A stretch of DNA of 64,000 nucleotides from Pseudorhodoplanes sp049324435 (GCA_049324435.1 JBMOOQ010000053.1:94286-158285), one strand, 5' to 3'; positions 53,231 to 61,960 are shown, counted from the first letter of the stretch. Made by a program: numbers and translations. The notes: generated by a model not told the origin, from the letters alone.

Positions 53231-53875
53231 CTACTTTTGGTGATTGGCCTTTCTGGCACGCCGGTCATTTTTTGCGGAGGACGAATTGGCCGGGTTCTCG
53301 TCGCCATCACGGCTGATGGTGCTGCTCTGGGTCAGATGAGCCTCAAGCCTCGGCAAAAAGGCCCAGATATCGCGGTTCAGCTGTTTCAGCCCCTGAATGG
53401 TGTCCACCATTTCCTTGATACGTGCACCATCCATGGGTTTGAGTTCGCCGAACTGCAATCGCTTCCGGGTTTCGACGATCCGGATCGAGTGCGTGTGCGT
53501 GATGTCGCCGCGGTTGCTGACGTTATACATGCAATGATTGAACTCGTTGCGGATGCGCGTGTATTCATTGAAGCGCTCGACGATGTCATCGAGCGTCCTG
53601 TTGATGGAGCGGTCGGTAACCTGTGTTTTGGCCAGCCGCTGGATCAGATCAAGCCGGGCGCGCGTGGTGTTGAGTGTCGCGAAAACAATCGCCGCCGACG
53701 TTTGGTCCGTCTTCAACAGGATCATCAGCAGATAGATGAAGAGGCTTTCGTTATTCGACCAGCTGAAGACGAGATTGCCAATCAGGGCCAGGATCGTTGT
53801 GCGGCGGTCGGCAGATTTCGGCGCAATCGCGTCGATGCGTTCAAAATCCGGCTTTGGCGGCAGCGAAGCGGGCAT
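53231..53875 (-). CDS. Hypothetical protein with HEPN-like R-x4-H motif
   Basis: A 214-residue, largely helical protein; GGAGATACGC precedes its ATG. A hydrophobic stretch (ESLFIYLLMILLKTDQTSAAIVFATL) is followed by a charged helix with EYTRIRNEFNHCMYN at residues 104-118. The RNEFNH core fits the R-N-x3-H (R-x4-H) signature of HEPN domains, some of which are ribonucleases and others inert. The end is Ser/Asn/Lys-rich. No partner (minimal nucleotidyltransferase or antitoxin) is adjacent, so a toxin role is not supported. Function unknown. Confidence 0.6.
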   Translation of the reverse strand: MPASLPPKPDFERIDAIAPKSADRRTTILALIGNLVFSWSNNESLFIYLLMILLKTDQTSAAIVFATLNTTRARLDLIQRLAKTQVTDRSINRTLDDIVERFNEYTRIRNEFNHCMYNVSNRGDITHTHSIRIVETRKRLQFGELKPMDGARIKEMVDTIQGLKQLNRDIWAFLPRLEAHLTQSSTISRDGDENPANSSSAKNDRRARKANHQK

Positions 53876-54047
53876 GCGTATCTCCGCAGACGTCCGACGC
53901 CGGCAAAATGCGACGTTCGGCTAAAACCGCAATATCGTGTAAAAGGATGCTCCAGGAAGGCCGGCTTGAAAAGGTCTTCTGTCAGGACGCGCCGGCCAAT
54001 CGTCGAATAGAGGTGCAAGGCGGGATCATTAAGCGCGGAGAGCGGTC

Positions 54048-54560
54048 ATGTGGCCGGTGCTGCGAGCACTATGGAACGCGCGCCGCGGACGAAGGGCCGC
54101 GGTCGCAGCGATCGCGCCATTGGTAGCCAGGAGCCGCAGCCGTCTCGACGGCATTCCGGAAGAGGCATGGCACGATCCCTATATCATCGGTTTCATGATG
54201 ATGCTGATTACGCTGACCGCGCGCAGATCGGTTCATATTACCGATAGCCAGACCCTCGGGGCCGTGCAGGCGGAAGCGTGGACCAGCATCACCAGCATGC
54301 GCGTCAGTGCGATTGGCGAGGAAACGGTTCATCTGAGTACAGCGGAGCACCAGGCATTTGAAGCGGGCTGCCGCAATGCGGTCGCGTTCGATCTGGCGCT
54401 CTACGGCACGTCGGCGGCGGGTGTAGCGGACGCGGCGTCTCATCAGGCCGATGAGTGTGAAGCCGAATTGTCCGGTTCGGCGCCCAGTGCAGATGGGCGC
54501 GAGCGTATTCTCGCGCTGTGGCATCACTATTTCGAAAGTCACCTTCCGGCCAGTGTGTAG
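54048..54560 (+). CDS. Hypothetical protein
   Basis: A 170-residue protein with an Arg-rich N-terminus (ALWNARRGRRAAVAAIAPLVARSRSRL), a moderately hydrophobic segment (PYIIGFMMMLITLTAR) and an acidic C-terminal half with two Cys. GGAGAGCGG precedes the ATG at 54048. I recognise it as a type found in Bradyrhizobium-like genomes but cannot name a function. It is divergent from the HEPN-motif gene and ends 35 bases before the IS element. Confidence 0.6.
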   Translation: MWPVLRALWNARRGRRAAVAAIAPLVARSRSRLDGIPEEAWHDPYIIGFMMMLITLTARRSVHITDSQTLGAVQAEAWTSITSMRVSAIGEETVHLSTAEHQAFEAGCRNAVAFDLALYGTSAAGVADAASHQADECEAELSGSAPSADGRERILALWHHYFESHLPASV

Positions 54561-54595
54561 GGTGTGTCCGTGCTTTGCCCGTGCCGCTAGACTAG

Positions 54596-55429
54596 GTCGT
54601 GGACTCAATTAAGCGAAGCGAGATTCGCACGGTGGCGAGTTGGGATGAAAGCCATGAAGGTGGCGCCGAGCTTGTCGTAGCGAGTGGCGATGCGCCGGAA
54701 CTGCTTGAGCTTGTTGAAGAAGCGTTCGACATGGTTGCGCTCGCTATAAAGTGCCTTGGTCCAACGGAAGCGCTTCTTGCGCCGGATCATATTGGGGATG
54801 TTGGCGATGGCGCCGCGTGCCTTGATGTGAACTCGCAGACGATCGGCGTCATAGGCCTTGTCGGCGATGACGATGGTGCCGCGGGTGAGATTGGCCAGCA
54901 GCGGTTCGGCGGCGGTGAGGTCATGGGCTTGACCAGGCGTAATCAGGAGTTGGAGCGGCCTGCCTTGGTGGTCGACCCGCGCGTGGATTTTCGTTGTGAG
55001 GCCACCGCGGCTTCGCCCCACACAACGATCTCCACTCTTTTTTTGACCCCGGAGGCGTGCTGGTGAACTCGCACAATCGAGCTATCGATCATCTGCACCT
55101 CGCCGCCATGCGCCTTGGTGACGGCGTCCATCAACCGGTCCCAGACCCCAGCCTTGCGCCAGCGATTGAAGCGGTTGTAGGCGGTCGTGTACGGCCCATA
55201 GCGCTCCGGCAAATCGCGCCACGGCGCGCCCGTTCGCAGCACCCAGAAGATGCCGTTCATCACCCGCCGGTCGTCCTTGCGCTTGGGACCGGGGCGCCCC
55301 TTCGGCAGGACAGGTTCAATGACGCTCCACTCAAAATCACTGAGGTCGTAGCGCATGATCCAAGCTCCGCAGTTTGGGAGCTTGAATCACTGTTCGCCAA
55401 TTTGCGCTACTTATAATTGGGTACAAGTC
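54596..55429 (-). mobile_element. IS5-family element (IS427-like) flanked by CTAG
   Basis: An 834-base element with imperfect inverted ends: the left reads GTCGTGGACTCAATTAAG and the right, complemented, GACTTGTACCCAATTATAAG. Both ends are flanked by CTAG (54592-54595 and 55430-55433), a likely target duplication. Inside is one transposase gene in two frames. The right CTAG contains the TAG stop of the adjacent RTX gene. Confidence 0.85.
54605..55356 (-). CDS. IS5-family transposase, two frames joined by frameshift
   Basis: DDE transposase encoded in two overlapping frames: the first (55356-54943) starts MRYDLSDFEWSVIEPVLPKG and includes the first catalytic Asp in MIDSSIVRVHQHASG; the second (55021-54605) continues KSGDRCVGRSRGGLTTKIH and holds the second Asp in VIADKAYDADRL and the Glu in SERNHVERFFNKLKQ. 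The switch lies at a run of seven A residues on the minus strand (55038-55044), where a -1 shift makes a complete protein of about 250 residues. This is normal for IS427-group elements, so the gene is probably intact. Confidence 0.85.
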
Positions 55430-57883
55430 CTAGAGAACGAAATTGTCGTAGGTGAGCGGAACTCTGCCGGCGAGCACGATCTCGATCTCAGCCGCAGCCG
55501 TGGCGCCATCGGTATCGGCCAGAATATAGGTTCGGTCCGAGTCCTTGTCGTAATACCAGGTAACGCTATTGGCCTCGACGCAGCGCGCATCGGTCGGACC
55601 GGCAAAGATGAAACCCTGGTCGCCGCTCAAAGCCGCATTCGCATCGATCGCGGAAAGATCGATCTTGTCATAGTGGCAGTTCAGATCCGTGATGATGTCG
55701 CGCGAACAGGACAGGGAATCGAACTCAGAGAGAAAAACGAATGTGTCGGAGCCTTTGCCACCGGTCAGGATATCGGCGCCGTACCCGCCGGCGATGACAT
55801 CGTTGCCCTTGCCGCCGTCAATCTTGTCGTTTGCGGACCCGCCAAAAAGGCGGTCGTCACCGCGATGGCCGTAGAGCTTGTCCTTGCCCGACCCGCCATA
55901 GATCACATCGTCACGGTCGGTACCCTTGACAAAATCGCAGCCTGCGCCGGCATAAACAGTGCGGCCTGGTTCGCAATCGTCGTCGCGGAACCAGATAAAG
56001 TCGTCGTGCCGGGTGCCATGAACGATGCCACCCGGAGCAATCTCGATGCAATGGCCCGTTGCCAGCTCGTCGAAGTCATTGGGGTCCGAGGTGACGACTG
56101 CAATGGTGAAGGTGTCCGATACAGGACCGGTATTGCCTGCACCGTCGGTCGCTGTCGCGGTGAAGACATGTTTGCCGTCCGTCAGTTCCGGCGCGGTATA
56201 GACGAACAGACCGGCTTTTCCGGTCTCTGTAGCCATGCCCGCGAATGCACCGTCGCGATAGACGCGGACAGTAGAGCCGCTCTCGGCCGCAATCAGCATC
56301 GCCGGCGTCGAGTCATCGGTGAGGGTTCCGTCTGCGCAGCACAGGTGGTCGAGCAGCTTGACGAAGTCGGGGGCGCCGGGTGCCGTAGCATCGATGTCGA
56401 TTGTCACGTCACAAGACGGCCGGCTGATATTGTTCGCAACGTCGGTGGCGGTCGCGGTGAACGTGTAGCGGCCGTCCGCAAGCGCGTCCGATTCAAAGAT
56501 GAATACGCCTGGCGTTTCGGACTCAATCGCGGTGCCGACCAGCGTACCGTCACGATAGACACGCACGGTCGAACCGGGCTCCGCGGCAATGGTGAGAGTG
56601 GGGGTCCTGTCGCTTGCGGAGTGTTCCCCCGGTTCGCCGGACGCGACGGAGATGACCGGCGCATCCGGTGCCTGCGTGTCGATGATGACAATATACGGCG
56701 GTGATGTCGGATCGTTGCCGCTGTTCGTCATCATGGGAGCGGCAAGGGCCGAGAATGCGGAACGCGCTGCGAATGTATTGACCGGGGTGCCGGCCGCAGC
56801 CGAAAACGCATGCTGACCGTCGGATAATGGGCCGGTCTCGAAACTCCACTTGCCGCTGCTGTCAGCCGTCGTCGAACCGAGCAGCATCCCTGCGTCATAA
56901 ATCGAGACGATGGTACCCGGGGTGGCGGTGCCGATCAGAATGAGCTCGTTGTTGTTGGTGATGCGGTCACCATCGATGCCGCTGTCGAAGGTGAATGCCG
57001 TGATGACCGGCGGAATGGGCGGCGGGGGAGGAACTGATGGCGGAGGCAGGAAAGGCCGTTCTTCCACCGGGCCGGTCAGCAATGGAGAAATGTCGCGCTC
57101 AGGCACCGGGTCCAGCGGCCGGAAATTGATCGGGATCGTGAGCGGCTGAACATCGAGCACTCCCGGACTGTCTTGCGGCGAACCCGATCCGGGAGCGCCG
57201 GCAAATCCTTGCGTAAGAGTCCCCATGACGGCTTGCTGGGCAGCCTGCAATTCCTCCATGCGTGCCGATGAATTGATGCGGCGCTCGACCGAACCGTCGT
57301 CATCAACCACGTAGGTCAGTGCCGGATCGTCGACCAGGATCACCGTTCCGGATTTTGTGATGATCTCGAAGGTGCCGTATTCGGAATCCCGCGGTGTGAT
57401 CGTGTCGTCATCTGTCGTCAGAGCCTGTGCGTGCTCAATGTCCCGCAGCAAGGCATAGGCGGCGAGAGCAAACGGCAGCATACGAAGTCCGAGCGACCGC
57501 CTGCGCGAGCGGTCGCTGCTGCGCAAGCCATTGCTGCCGGTATCGATGCCTTGGCTGCGCCGGGACGGCGCGGATCGGTTCGGCCCGTTGGATAGAGCGA
57601 CAGTTGCAACAACGCCCGGACCGCCGGACCTGTTGAAGATCACTCGTGTATCGGCCGGCAAGCGGACCAGCGTGCCGTCACTGAGCATAATCGTGACGGC
57701 ACTATCAGCACCGGTTGCGATCTCGTCGCCAGCGTAAACGGCGTCGCTGCGACCGCCTTGAGAAGCGGCGATGTGAAATGCGGTGAAGGAAGGCCGGCCG
57801 ACAAAGATCGATCCGATCGCCGACTGAATTGCCCCGATCCTGTTGCGAGACAAGCTCGCAATCTCAACACTCGAGTAACGCAT
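55430..57883 (-). CDS. FecR-Ig-RTX surface protein, type I secretion substrate
   Basis: An 817-residue multidomain protein. Residues 15-85 form a FecR-like domain (GDEIATGADSAVTIMLSDGTLVRLPADTRV); after a Pro-rich linker (PPPSVPPPPPIPP) come three Ig-like repeats (about 300-365, 425-495, 525-595; TVRVYRDGTLVGTA against TVRVYRDGAFAGMA). Residues 645-715 hold RTX nonapeptides (GGSGKDKLY, GGKGNDVIAGG, GGKGSDTFVF), then a serralysin-like C-terminus ending TYDNFVL, the usual hydrophobic type I signal. It is probably secreted by the exporter nearby or another T1SS and binds Ca2+. Its stop codon lies in the IS target CTAG. Confidence 0.88.
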   Translation of the reverse strand: MRYSSVEIASLSRNRIGAIQSAIGSIFVGRPSFTAFHIAASQGGRSDAVYAGDEIATGADSAVTIMLSDGTLVRLPADTRVIFNRSGGPGVVATVALSNGPNRSAPSRRSQGIDTGSNGLRSSDRSRRRSLGLRMLPFALAAYALLRDIEHAQALTTDDDTITPRDSEYGTFEIITKSGTVILVDDPALTYVVDDDGSVERRINSSARMEELQAAQQAVMGTLTQGFAGAPGSGSPQDSPGVLDVQPLTIPINFRPLDPVPERDISPLLTGPVEERPFLPPPSVPPPPPIPPVITAFTFDSGIDGDRITNNNELILIGTATPGTIVSIYDAGMLLGSTTADSSGKWSFETGPLSDGQHAFSAAAGTPVNTFAARSAFSALAAPMMTNSGNDPTSPPYIVIIDTQAPDAPVISVASGEPGEHSASDRTPTLTIAAEPGSTVRVYRDGTLVGTAIESETPGVFIFESDALADGRYTFTATATDVANNISRPSCDVTIDIDATAPGAPDFVKLLDHLCCADGTLTDDSTPAMLIAAESGSTVRVYRDGAFAGMATETGKAGLFVYTAPELTDGKHVFTATATDGAGNTGPVSDTFTIAVVTSDPNDFDELATGHCIEIAPGGIVHGTRHDDFIWFRDDDCEPGRTVYAGAGCDFVKGTDRDDVIYGGSGKDKLYGHRGDDRLFGGSANDKIDGGKGNDVIAGGYGADILTGGKGSDTFVFLSEFDSLSCSRDIITDLNCHYDKIDLSAIDANAALSGDQGFIFAGPTDARCVEANSVTWYYDKDSDRTYILADTDGATAAAEIEIVLAGRVPLTYDNFVL

Positions 57884-57904
57884 GGAAAAAAACTCGAGTT
57901 ACGC
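57869..57904. promoter_or_regulatory. Direct repeat ACTCGAGTWACGC over the start of the FecR-Ig-RTX gene
   Basis: ACTCGAGTAACGC (57869-57881, overlapping codons 1-5) and ACTCGAGTTACGC (57892-57904, upstream) are 23 bases apart start to start. The second includes the perfect palindrome AACTCGAGTT. Two turns of the helix apart, they could bind a regulator of this gene and of the divergent fecR gene. Confidence 0.4.
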
Positions 57905-58134
57905 GGACAAGCCATTCCTATCATGTTTTCCATGCCCATGCGCAGTTTGAACTGCATCCGGGTGGTTTTGTGCGCATTATCAAGTTGCAATATGGCGCTA
58001 CATCAAATGGTTATACCGCTTTTGGGGTAAGCGCGGCCGGAGCGGGCCAGCCGGGCCGCAGTCTTCGGTTTGAGCAGGCGGTGCGGCCGTGCTAGCGTTT
58101 CCAAATTGAAGGCCACACATGCTTCGAGGCTCAC

Positions 58135-58797
58135 ATGCGAGCGCAAGCAATCGCCTTCCTGTTCAGTCTTGCAATGCCCGTGATCGTGACTCTGACGAGT
58201 CCGGCATCGGCTCAGGCCGGCCCCGAGGCAAAGCCCATCGGAAAGATTGTGGTCGTCGCCGGCTCGGTGAGGATCGATCGCACTGCGGCCGTCGCGCTGC
58301 TTGCCAGTCTGCCGCCGTCCGGCGGCAATGTCCGCTTGGGTGACGCTGTCTATATCGGCGACGTGATCGAGACCGGTCCCGACGGCAAGGCCGGGATCAC
58401 CTTCACGGACGGAACCGCATGCAACGTGTCCAGCAACGCGCGAATGGTTCTGGACGAATTCGTCTACGATCCGAACGGCAAGGCGAACGCGACGGTGTTC
58501 AGTCTGACCAAGGGTACCTTCACGCTGGTCGCGGGACAGGTGGCGAAAACCGGCAGCATGCGGGTGGAAACGCCGGTCGCCACGCTCGGCATCAGGGGGA
58601 CGACGCCCCATGTCGAGATCGCCGATGACGGATCGGTGTCGTTCGCAACTCTGATCGAGCAGGGCAGGGACCAGACCCTGAAAAGGCAGAAGAAGCGCGG
58701 GCCGGCGAGAGAGCGGCGTGCCGACGCCGAGACCGACCGCTTCAGGGATATCGACCGCAACATCAACATCAGGCTGAAGATCTGTCAGGGATGCTAG
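58135..58797 (+). CDS. Exported FecR-domain protein
   Basis: A 220-residue protein with a signal peptide (cleavage near ASAQA, residue 28) and one FecR domain: IGKIVVVAGSVRIDR, RLGDAVYIGDVIETGPDGKAGITFTDGTACNVSSNARMVLDEF and VFSLTKGTFTLVAGQVAKTGSMRVETPVATLGIRGTT. Unlike sigma regulators it is free in the periplasm or surface-located. Such solitary FecR proteins often accompany large RTX or adhesin genes, and one is divergent here. The C-terminus is basic, with a terminal Cys. It overlaps the TPR gene by seven bases. Confidence 0.85.
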   Translation: MRAQAIAFLFSLAMPVIVTLTSPASAQAGPEAKPIGKIVVVAGSVRIDRTAAVALLASLPPSGGNVRLGDAVYIGDVIETGPDGKAGITFTDGTACNVSSNARMVLDEFVYDPNGKANATVFSLTKGTFTLVAGQVAKTGSMRVETPVATLGIRGTTPHVEIADDGSVSFATLIEQGRDQTLKRQKKRGPARERRADAETDRFRDIDRNINIRLKICQGC

Positions 58798-59648
58798 CGA
58801 CAGTCGTCTGCGTTGCGCGAAGCGCGATGAGCGCCACGGCCATCATGGCGCTGCTGTTGTTGCTTCTGTCTGCGATGGCGGGTGCCGCGCCGGAGACCCG
58901 TCTCAAGAATATCGAGCTGTGCAATGGCGCGGATCGCACATCGTCCGAGCCCCGGATCAGGGGGTGCACCGCGCTGATCCTGACTGACGGCGAGCCGGCG
59001 CGCATCCGCCTGGTCGCCTACAATAACCGCGGCAATGCCTATGTTGCGGCGGGCGCCTATGACCGTGCGATCGAGGATTTCGACCGTGCGATCGGGATTG
59101 CGCCGAATTATGCCAGGGCGTTCAACAACCGGGCCGTCGCCTATGGCAAGAAGGGACAGCACGACCGCGCGCTGAGCGATCTCGACGAGGCGATCAGGAT
59201 CGATCCCGGCTACGCCACGGCGTTCGAGAATCGTGGCGAAATTTACTTGACCATGAAGCAGTTCGACCGGGCCGCGCAGGACTACGGCGAGGCCATCCGT
59301 CTCAGGCCGGCTTTCGCCGCATGGCGCGGGCGCTGCCAGGCTCGCGCCGCGGCGGGCGCATTGCAGGACGCCGCCGCCGACTGCACGGAAGCGATCCGGC
59401 TGCAGCGCGATGCTGCGGCGTTCGACATGCGCGGCCGCATCAACCTGAGACTCGGTCAATCGGATGCGGCGCTGTCGGATTTCGAGGCGGCGCTGCAACT
59501 GGAGCCGTCACGGGCAACCGCGCTGTTCGGACGCGGTCTTGCTCATACCGCAAAGGGCATGAGCGGCCGGGCCGAGGCGGACTTTGCTGCGGCAAAGTCC
59601 GTTATGCCGGATGTTGCGGAGGAGTTCGCGCGTTATGGCGTGAAGTAG
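58791..59648 (+). CDS. Exported TPR protein
   Basis: A 285-residue protein with an N-terminal signal-like helix (MSATAIMALLLLLLSAMAGAAP) and six TPR units (NNRGNAYVAAGAYDRAIEDFDRAIGIAPN; NRGEIYLTMKQFDRAAQDYGEAI). A probable disulphide pair lies before the repeats (ELCNGADRTS, RGCTALI). The start is set by the overlap with fecR (ATGCTAG). It may act as a periplasmic scaffold in the surface-protein locus; no enzymatic domain. Confidence 0.8.
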   Translation: MLATVVCVARSAMSATAIMALLLLLLSAMAGAAPETRLKNIELCNGADRTSSEPRIRGCTALILTDGEPARIRLVAYNNRGNAYVAAGAYDRAIEDFDRAIGIAPNYARAFNNRAVAYGKKGQHDRALSDLDEAIRIDPGYATAFENRGEIYLTMKQFDRAAQDYGEAIRLRPAFAAWRGRCQARAAAGALQDAAADCTEAIRLQRDAAAFDMRGRINLRLGQSDAALSDFEAALQLEPSRATALFGRGLAHTAKGMSGRAEADFAAAKSVMPDVAEEFARYGVK

Positions 59649-59700
59649 AAGCCGCAACGCGCGCCCATATGCGACCGCAGCACCATGCTCCGGCCGCCAG

Positions 59701-60924
59701 TCAGAAGATGCCCTGCGGCTGAAGCCCAAGCTGGTATGTGCCGTAGAGCGCCGACAGCGTGTCCCAGTCGAGGCTTGCATGCAGGGCGGCGGTATTTGCG
59801 TCGCGCCAGAACCGTTGCACGCGGTTGTTCTCGTCGGCCGCCGCGGCTCCCGATTTGGCGAAAATCTCGTTGACGACTTCGGCCGATGTCCGCGCGGCAA
59901 ATCCGTGATTGCGGCGGATGCGCACCCGCAGCTCGATGTCCGGCGTGCCGCCGCCGTTGACGATGTCCTGGCCTTCGCGGAGGCTTGTCACCATCAGCGT
60001 GCGGGCGGCATCGATGCGGGCCGAAGCCTGTCCGATCAGGCTCTGGATCAACGACGACTCGGCCACCTTTTCGAATACGCCGGGCCGCGCCATCCGCTTG
60101 GCATCGCGCGCCGTGTCGGTGAAGGCATCGATCGCACCCTGCGCCATGCCGACGATCGGCGAAACCAGCGCCGTCGGGCCGAAGGTCGGATAACCGAACT
60201 TCGCCTGCACGTTGTCGGGAATGTCGAGACCCGGCACCTTGCCCGAGAAGATAGCGGGCAGCGGCAGGATACGGTGCCGCGGCACGAAAACCGGATCGGT
60301 GATGTAAAGCGTCTTCGAACCGGTGCCCTGAAGTCCGGCCACGTTCCAACTGTCGTGATCGACAATCACATCGCGCACCGGCACGAGACACCATGACAGC
60401 GTGGGCGGGCCGTCCTTGTTCGGCACCAGCGCCGACAGGATCAGCCAGCTCGCGCTGTCGATCCCGCTCGCCCAGGGCCAGCTGCCTGCGATCTTGATGC
60501 CGCCGTCCACGACGTCGACCTTCGGGGTCGGCACATAGGACACCGCAAGCAGATTGTCGGTGTCGTCCCAGACTTCCTCTTGCGCTTCCAGCGGGAAGAA
60601 CGCGACCATCCAGCCGAAGCACACGGCCAGCGTCCCGCACCATCCGGTGCTGCCGCAGGCGCGTCCAAGTTCGAAGCCGACCCGCGCAAGCTCGGCCGGG
60701 CCGTATTCGTAGCCGCCGAAACGCTTTGGCTGCATCATGCGAAAGATGTTCGCGTCGCGCAGCGCGTCCATGGTTTCGGCCGGGACGCGCTTGGCCTTCT
60801 CCGCCTTCAGCGCCCTGGCGCTGATCTCGGGCGCCAGCTTCTGGATCCGCGCGATGAGGTCGTTGATATCCGGCCGCGCTGCCAATGTGTGAACCGCGGC
60901 GGAGCGTTTCGCTTCCTGCTGCAT
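59701..60924 (-). CDS. Group D flavin monooxygenase / acyl-CoA dehydrogenase-family protein
   Basis: A 407-residue protein with the acyl-CoA dehydrogenase fold, of the branch used by two-component FMNH2/FADH2 monooxygenases such as HsaA: an N-terminal helical domain (LKAEKAKRVPAETMDALRDANIFRMMQPKRFGGYE), the GRACGSTGWCGTLAV turn, the beta domain (WPWASGIDSASW; LQGTGSKTLYI) and a C-terminal helical domain. A dehydrogenase role is less likely because the catalytic Glu region is not evident. The substrate is probably aromatic. GGGAGG precedes the ATG, and an inverted repeat for the TetR regulator lies 19 bases upstream. Confidence 0.82.
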   Translation of the reverse strand: MQQEAKRSAAVHTLAARPDINDLIARIQKLAPEISARALKAEKAKRVPAETMDALRDANIFRMMQPKRFGGYEYGPAELARVGFELGRACGSTGWCGTLAVCFGWMVAFFPLEAQEEVWDDTDNLLAVSYVPTPKVDVVDGGIKIAGSWPWASGIDSASWLILSALVPNKDGPPTLSWCLVPVRDVIVDHDSWNVAGLQGTGSKTLYITDPVFVPRHRILPLPAIFSGKVPGLDIPDNVQAKFGYPTFGPTALVSPIVGMAQGAIDAFTDTARDAKRMARPGVFEKVAESSLIQSLIGQASARIDAARTLMVTSLREGQDIVNGGGTPDIELRVRIRRNHGFAARTSAEVVNEIFAKSGAAAADENNRVQRFWRDANTAALHASLDWDTLSALYGTYQLGLQPQGIF

Positions 60925-60942
60925 CTCGCTTCCTCCCTGAAA

Positions 60943-60965
60943 GCGTAACGTTCGTTACGGTACGT
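60943..60965. promoter_or_regulatory. TetR operator candidate before the monooxygenase gene
   Basis: CGTAACGTTCGTTACG (60944-60959) has arms CGTAACG and CGTTACG with a 2-base centre. It is followed by GTACGT. The same arrangement occurs at 61939, at the other end of the TetR gene. It sits 19 bases before the monooxygenase ATG. Confidence 0.65.
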
Positions 60966-61140
60966 ATACTGCACGGGCTGGACGGCTTTGACAATGGCGA
61001 TTCGTCCAGTCGCGCGTTGCGAACGATCGTTGCAGGTGCAACCGGTTCATCGCTCGCCAAGCGAAGCGGAGGGCGGAGAGAGCTGATATTGAAAGAGAAA
61101 CCGGGTGCGGGCCGCTACCCGAGCCGTCGGCGTGCGGCGC

Positions 61141-61866
61141 TCACTGCGACGTTTTGGATCGCGCAGATCTGCGGCCGTCGGTTGCTTTCAGGCCGGCTTC
61201 GGTCGCACAGCCGCCGAGAAAGACCGACACCGCAAGCTCGACCGTCTTGTCGATTCGCTTGGCGCGATCCTTCTGGGTCGATGCCGAGGTGAGCCAGCTC
61301 AGGATCTGTTCGCCGATCAGCATGTCGTGGAACAGGATCGCGAGGCGGTAAGGGTCCTGGTCCGCGCGGATGTTGCCTTGCTTTTGATGTTGCGCGATCC
61401 ACTCGGAGAAAATGCGATACACGGTCTCGGGGCCGGTCTGGTAGAACAGGCGGCCCGCCGCCGGAAATTCCCGGCCGATCGACGTGACCAGCCGATGGAA
61501 CGATATGATCTGGGGCGTGAGAACGATCGAAACGAACGATTTCGCGATCCGGGTGGCCTGTTCCTGAAGCGAGCCGACAGGGCGGGTGTCGATGCGGATC
61601 GTGACATCCGCACATAATTGCTGAACGACCGCCTCGAACAGCTTCGCCTTGTTTCCGAAATTCGAATAGATCGTCTCCTTGGAGCCGCCGACCACCGCGA
61701 TGATCTCGTTGATCGATACGCTGTCATAGCCGCGCTCCAGGAACAGACGGGCCGCCGACCGCACGATCTTTTCGCGCTTGATCTCGGTGCGCTTGCGCAG
61801 GCCGGCGTTGCCGCCATTGCCGGTTCGGGCCGCGGGCGATGCTGCTGATTTCTTTAGCGATTCCAT
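61141..61866 (-). CDS. TetR-family transcriptional regulator
   Basis: A 241-residue repressor-type protein: Ser/Ala-rich N-terminus, then the TetR helix-turn-helix (IVRSAARLFLERGYDSVSINEIIAVVGGSKETIYSNFGNKAKLF, residues 48-91) and a helical ligand domain ending in a Cys/Lys-rich tail. The ATG at 61866 (MESLKKSAAS) is favoured over 61908, which lies further from coding-like sequence. Near-identical inverted repeats stand before this gene and before the monooxygenase, so it probably represses itself and the catabolic genes. The ligand is unknown. Confidence 0.85.
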   Translation of the reverse strand: MESLKKSAASPAARTGNGGNAGLRKRTEIKREKIVRSAARLFLERGYDSVSINEIIAVVGGSKETIYSNFGNKAKLFEAVVQQLCADVTIRIDTRPVGSLQEQATRIAKSFVSIVLTPQIISFHRLVTSIGREFPAAGRLFYQTGPETVYRIFSEWIAQHQKQGNIRADQDPYRLAILFHDMLIGEQILSWLTSASTQKDRAKRIDKTVELAVSVFLGGCATEAGLKATDGRRSARSKTSQ

Positions 61867-61938
61867 GGCCCAAGCTATGCCAATTAATTCGGCTCGAAAC
61901 CAGCCCAAAACTTTTGACTGGCGGTAACGCGGCTAATG

Positions 61939-61960
61939 CCGTAACGTTCGTTACGGTACG
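61939..61960. promoter_or_regulatory. TetR operator candidate between the TetR and AtaL-like genes
   Basis: CCGTAACGTTCGTTACGG (61939-61956) has 8-base arms CCGTAACG and CGTTACGG around TT, then GTACG as at 60960. It lies 73 bases upstream of the TetR start and about 180 before the divergent AtaL-like gene, so it could serve both. Confidence 0.65.

Noticed and set aside
54605..55356. IS transposase as a pseudogene because of the frameshift
   Set aside because: The shift lies at a run of seven A and joins two frames with a complete DDE set, as in working IS427-group elements.
59633..61060. 475-codon minus frame over the monooxygenase gene
   Set aside because: Out-of-frame shadow; the 59701-60924 frame has the acyl-CoA dehydrogenase-family motifs and a good ribosome-binding site.
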